A program made the translations under genes and the position numbers. From NCBI GenBank assembly GCA_041163265.1, contig JBEARL010000078.1, forward strand, positions 1-5,821: 5,821 nt of DNA, given 5' to 3'. A model generated the notes under the pieces. That model worked only from the letters and a program-made list of their open reading frames with translations. It ran no database searches and had not been told where the DNA came from. The stretch comes from CSBr16-57R1 sp041163265. GTDB taxonomy: Bacteria; Actinomycetota; Nitriliruptoria; Nitriliruptorales; Nitriliruptoraceae. How positions within the stretch are numbered: position 1 is the first letter of the stretch; every line of letters starts with the position of its first letter. Shown one piece after another: positions 5,650 through 5,821 of this stretch.

Positions 5650-5821
5650 GCGGAGGTGTCACGATGGTCGCACGGCGTGGGACGATGTTCCACCGGACGG
5701 GACGGAGCACCCGGGAGATGATGGTGCCCGAGAGCGGGTCCGGATGGGGAGCGCGCGGGGGAGCGACGGTCCGGTACCCGCTCTCGGGCGACGTGGACGG
5801 TCGCAGCCGGCCCTCGCGACC
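5646..5821 (+). CDS. Possible start of a further gene, cut by the right edge
   Basis: A frame opens at ATG 5646, overlapping the preceding stop as ATGA, or at ATG 5664 with GGAGG (5652-5656) 7 bases upstream. It stays open to the edge for 58 codons from 5646. The peptide begins MSGGVTMVARRGTMFHR and is rich in Arg, Gly and Met, with no family I recognise. Against it, third positions are less uniformly G/C than in the neighbouring genes, second positions are unusually G-rich, and a strong inverted repeat lies within it. The well-placed Shine-Dalgarno is the main support. It may simply be intergenic DNA. Confidence 0.3.
   Translation, partial: MSGGVTMVARRGTMFHRTGRSTREMMVPESGSGWGARGGATVRYPLSGDVDGRSRPSR
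5726..5789 (+). terminator. Strong inverted repeat, candidate terminator without U-tract
   Basis: GCCCGAGAGCGGGT at 5726-5739 pairs perfectly with ACCCGCTCTCGGGC at 5776-5789. The stem continues with CCGGA (5740-5744) against TCCGG (5770-5774) past a single bulged T at 5775, giving a 19-bp stem around a 25-base loop. It begins 77 bases after the glucosidase stop. No T-run follows, so it is not a classical intrinsic terminator, though U-less hairpins are often proposed as terminators in high-GC actinobacteria. An operator or RNA-processing structure is the alternative. Confidence 0.5.

Overview
The window is very GC-rich (roughly three quarters G+C by eye) from about base 206 onward, with strongly G/C-ending codons. 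It reads as a chromosomal stretch of a high-GC actinobacterium. The style of the glycosyltransferase and debranching-enzyme pair would fit the Thermoleophilia (Solirubrobacter/Conexibacter-like), but that placement is a recollection-based guess. The first ~205 bases differ sharply: about 47% G+C over bases 1-180 by hand count, rich in T/G runs and TTTGCAGCA-like words.

Layout. Bases 1-205 are the odd AT-richer segment, holding short repeats and two perfect hairpins, one of them at the composition break. On the minus strand are two overlapping genes transcribed leftward: an alpha/beta hydrolase (1621-728), then a peptidase S51/cyanophycinase-like protein starting at 716. The recognisable part of the second gene stops near base 206, where the AT-richer segment begins, so it looks truncated or chimeric. 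A 164-bp divergent intergenic region (1622-1785) separates this pair from a plus-strand run of three genes: a secreted or membrane-anchored protein of unknown function with two recognisable cysteine-bearing modules (1786-2526), a GT-B family 4 glycosyltransferase (2552-3634), and an amylo-alpha-1,6-glucosidase/glycogen-debranching-type glycoside hydrolase (3577-5649). After the last stop lies a strong inverted repeat (5726-5789) that may be the terminator, overlapping a short open frame that runs off the right edge.

How the genes may work together. The glycosyltransferase and the glucosidase are very probably co-translated: each has a GAGGAG ribosome-binding site 5 bases before its start, and their reading frames overlap by 58 bases. 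A joint role in making and trimming an alpha-glucan or another glycan is plausible but inferred. The secreted protein upstream is only 25 bp away and may belong to the same transcript. The hydrolase and the S51-like gene form a separate small operon of unknown substrate.

Nothing here is clearly a new defence or mobile system. The items most worth a second look are the composition break that ends the S51-like gene, the uncharacterised two-module secreted protein, and the long translational overlap.
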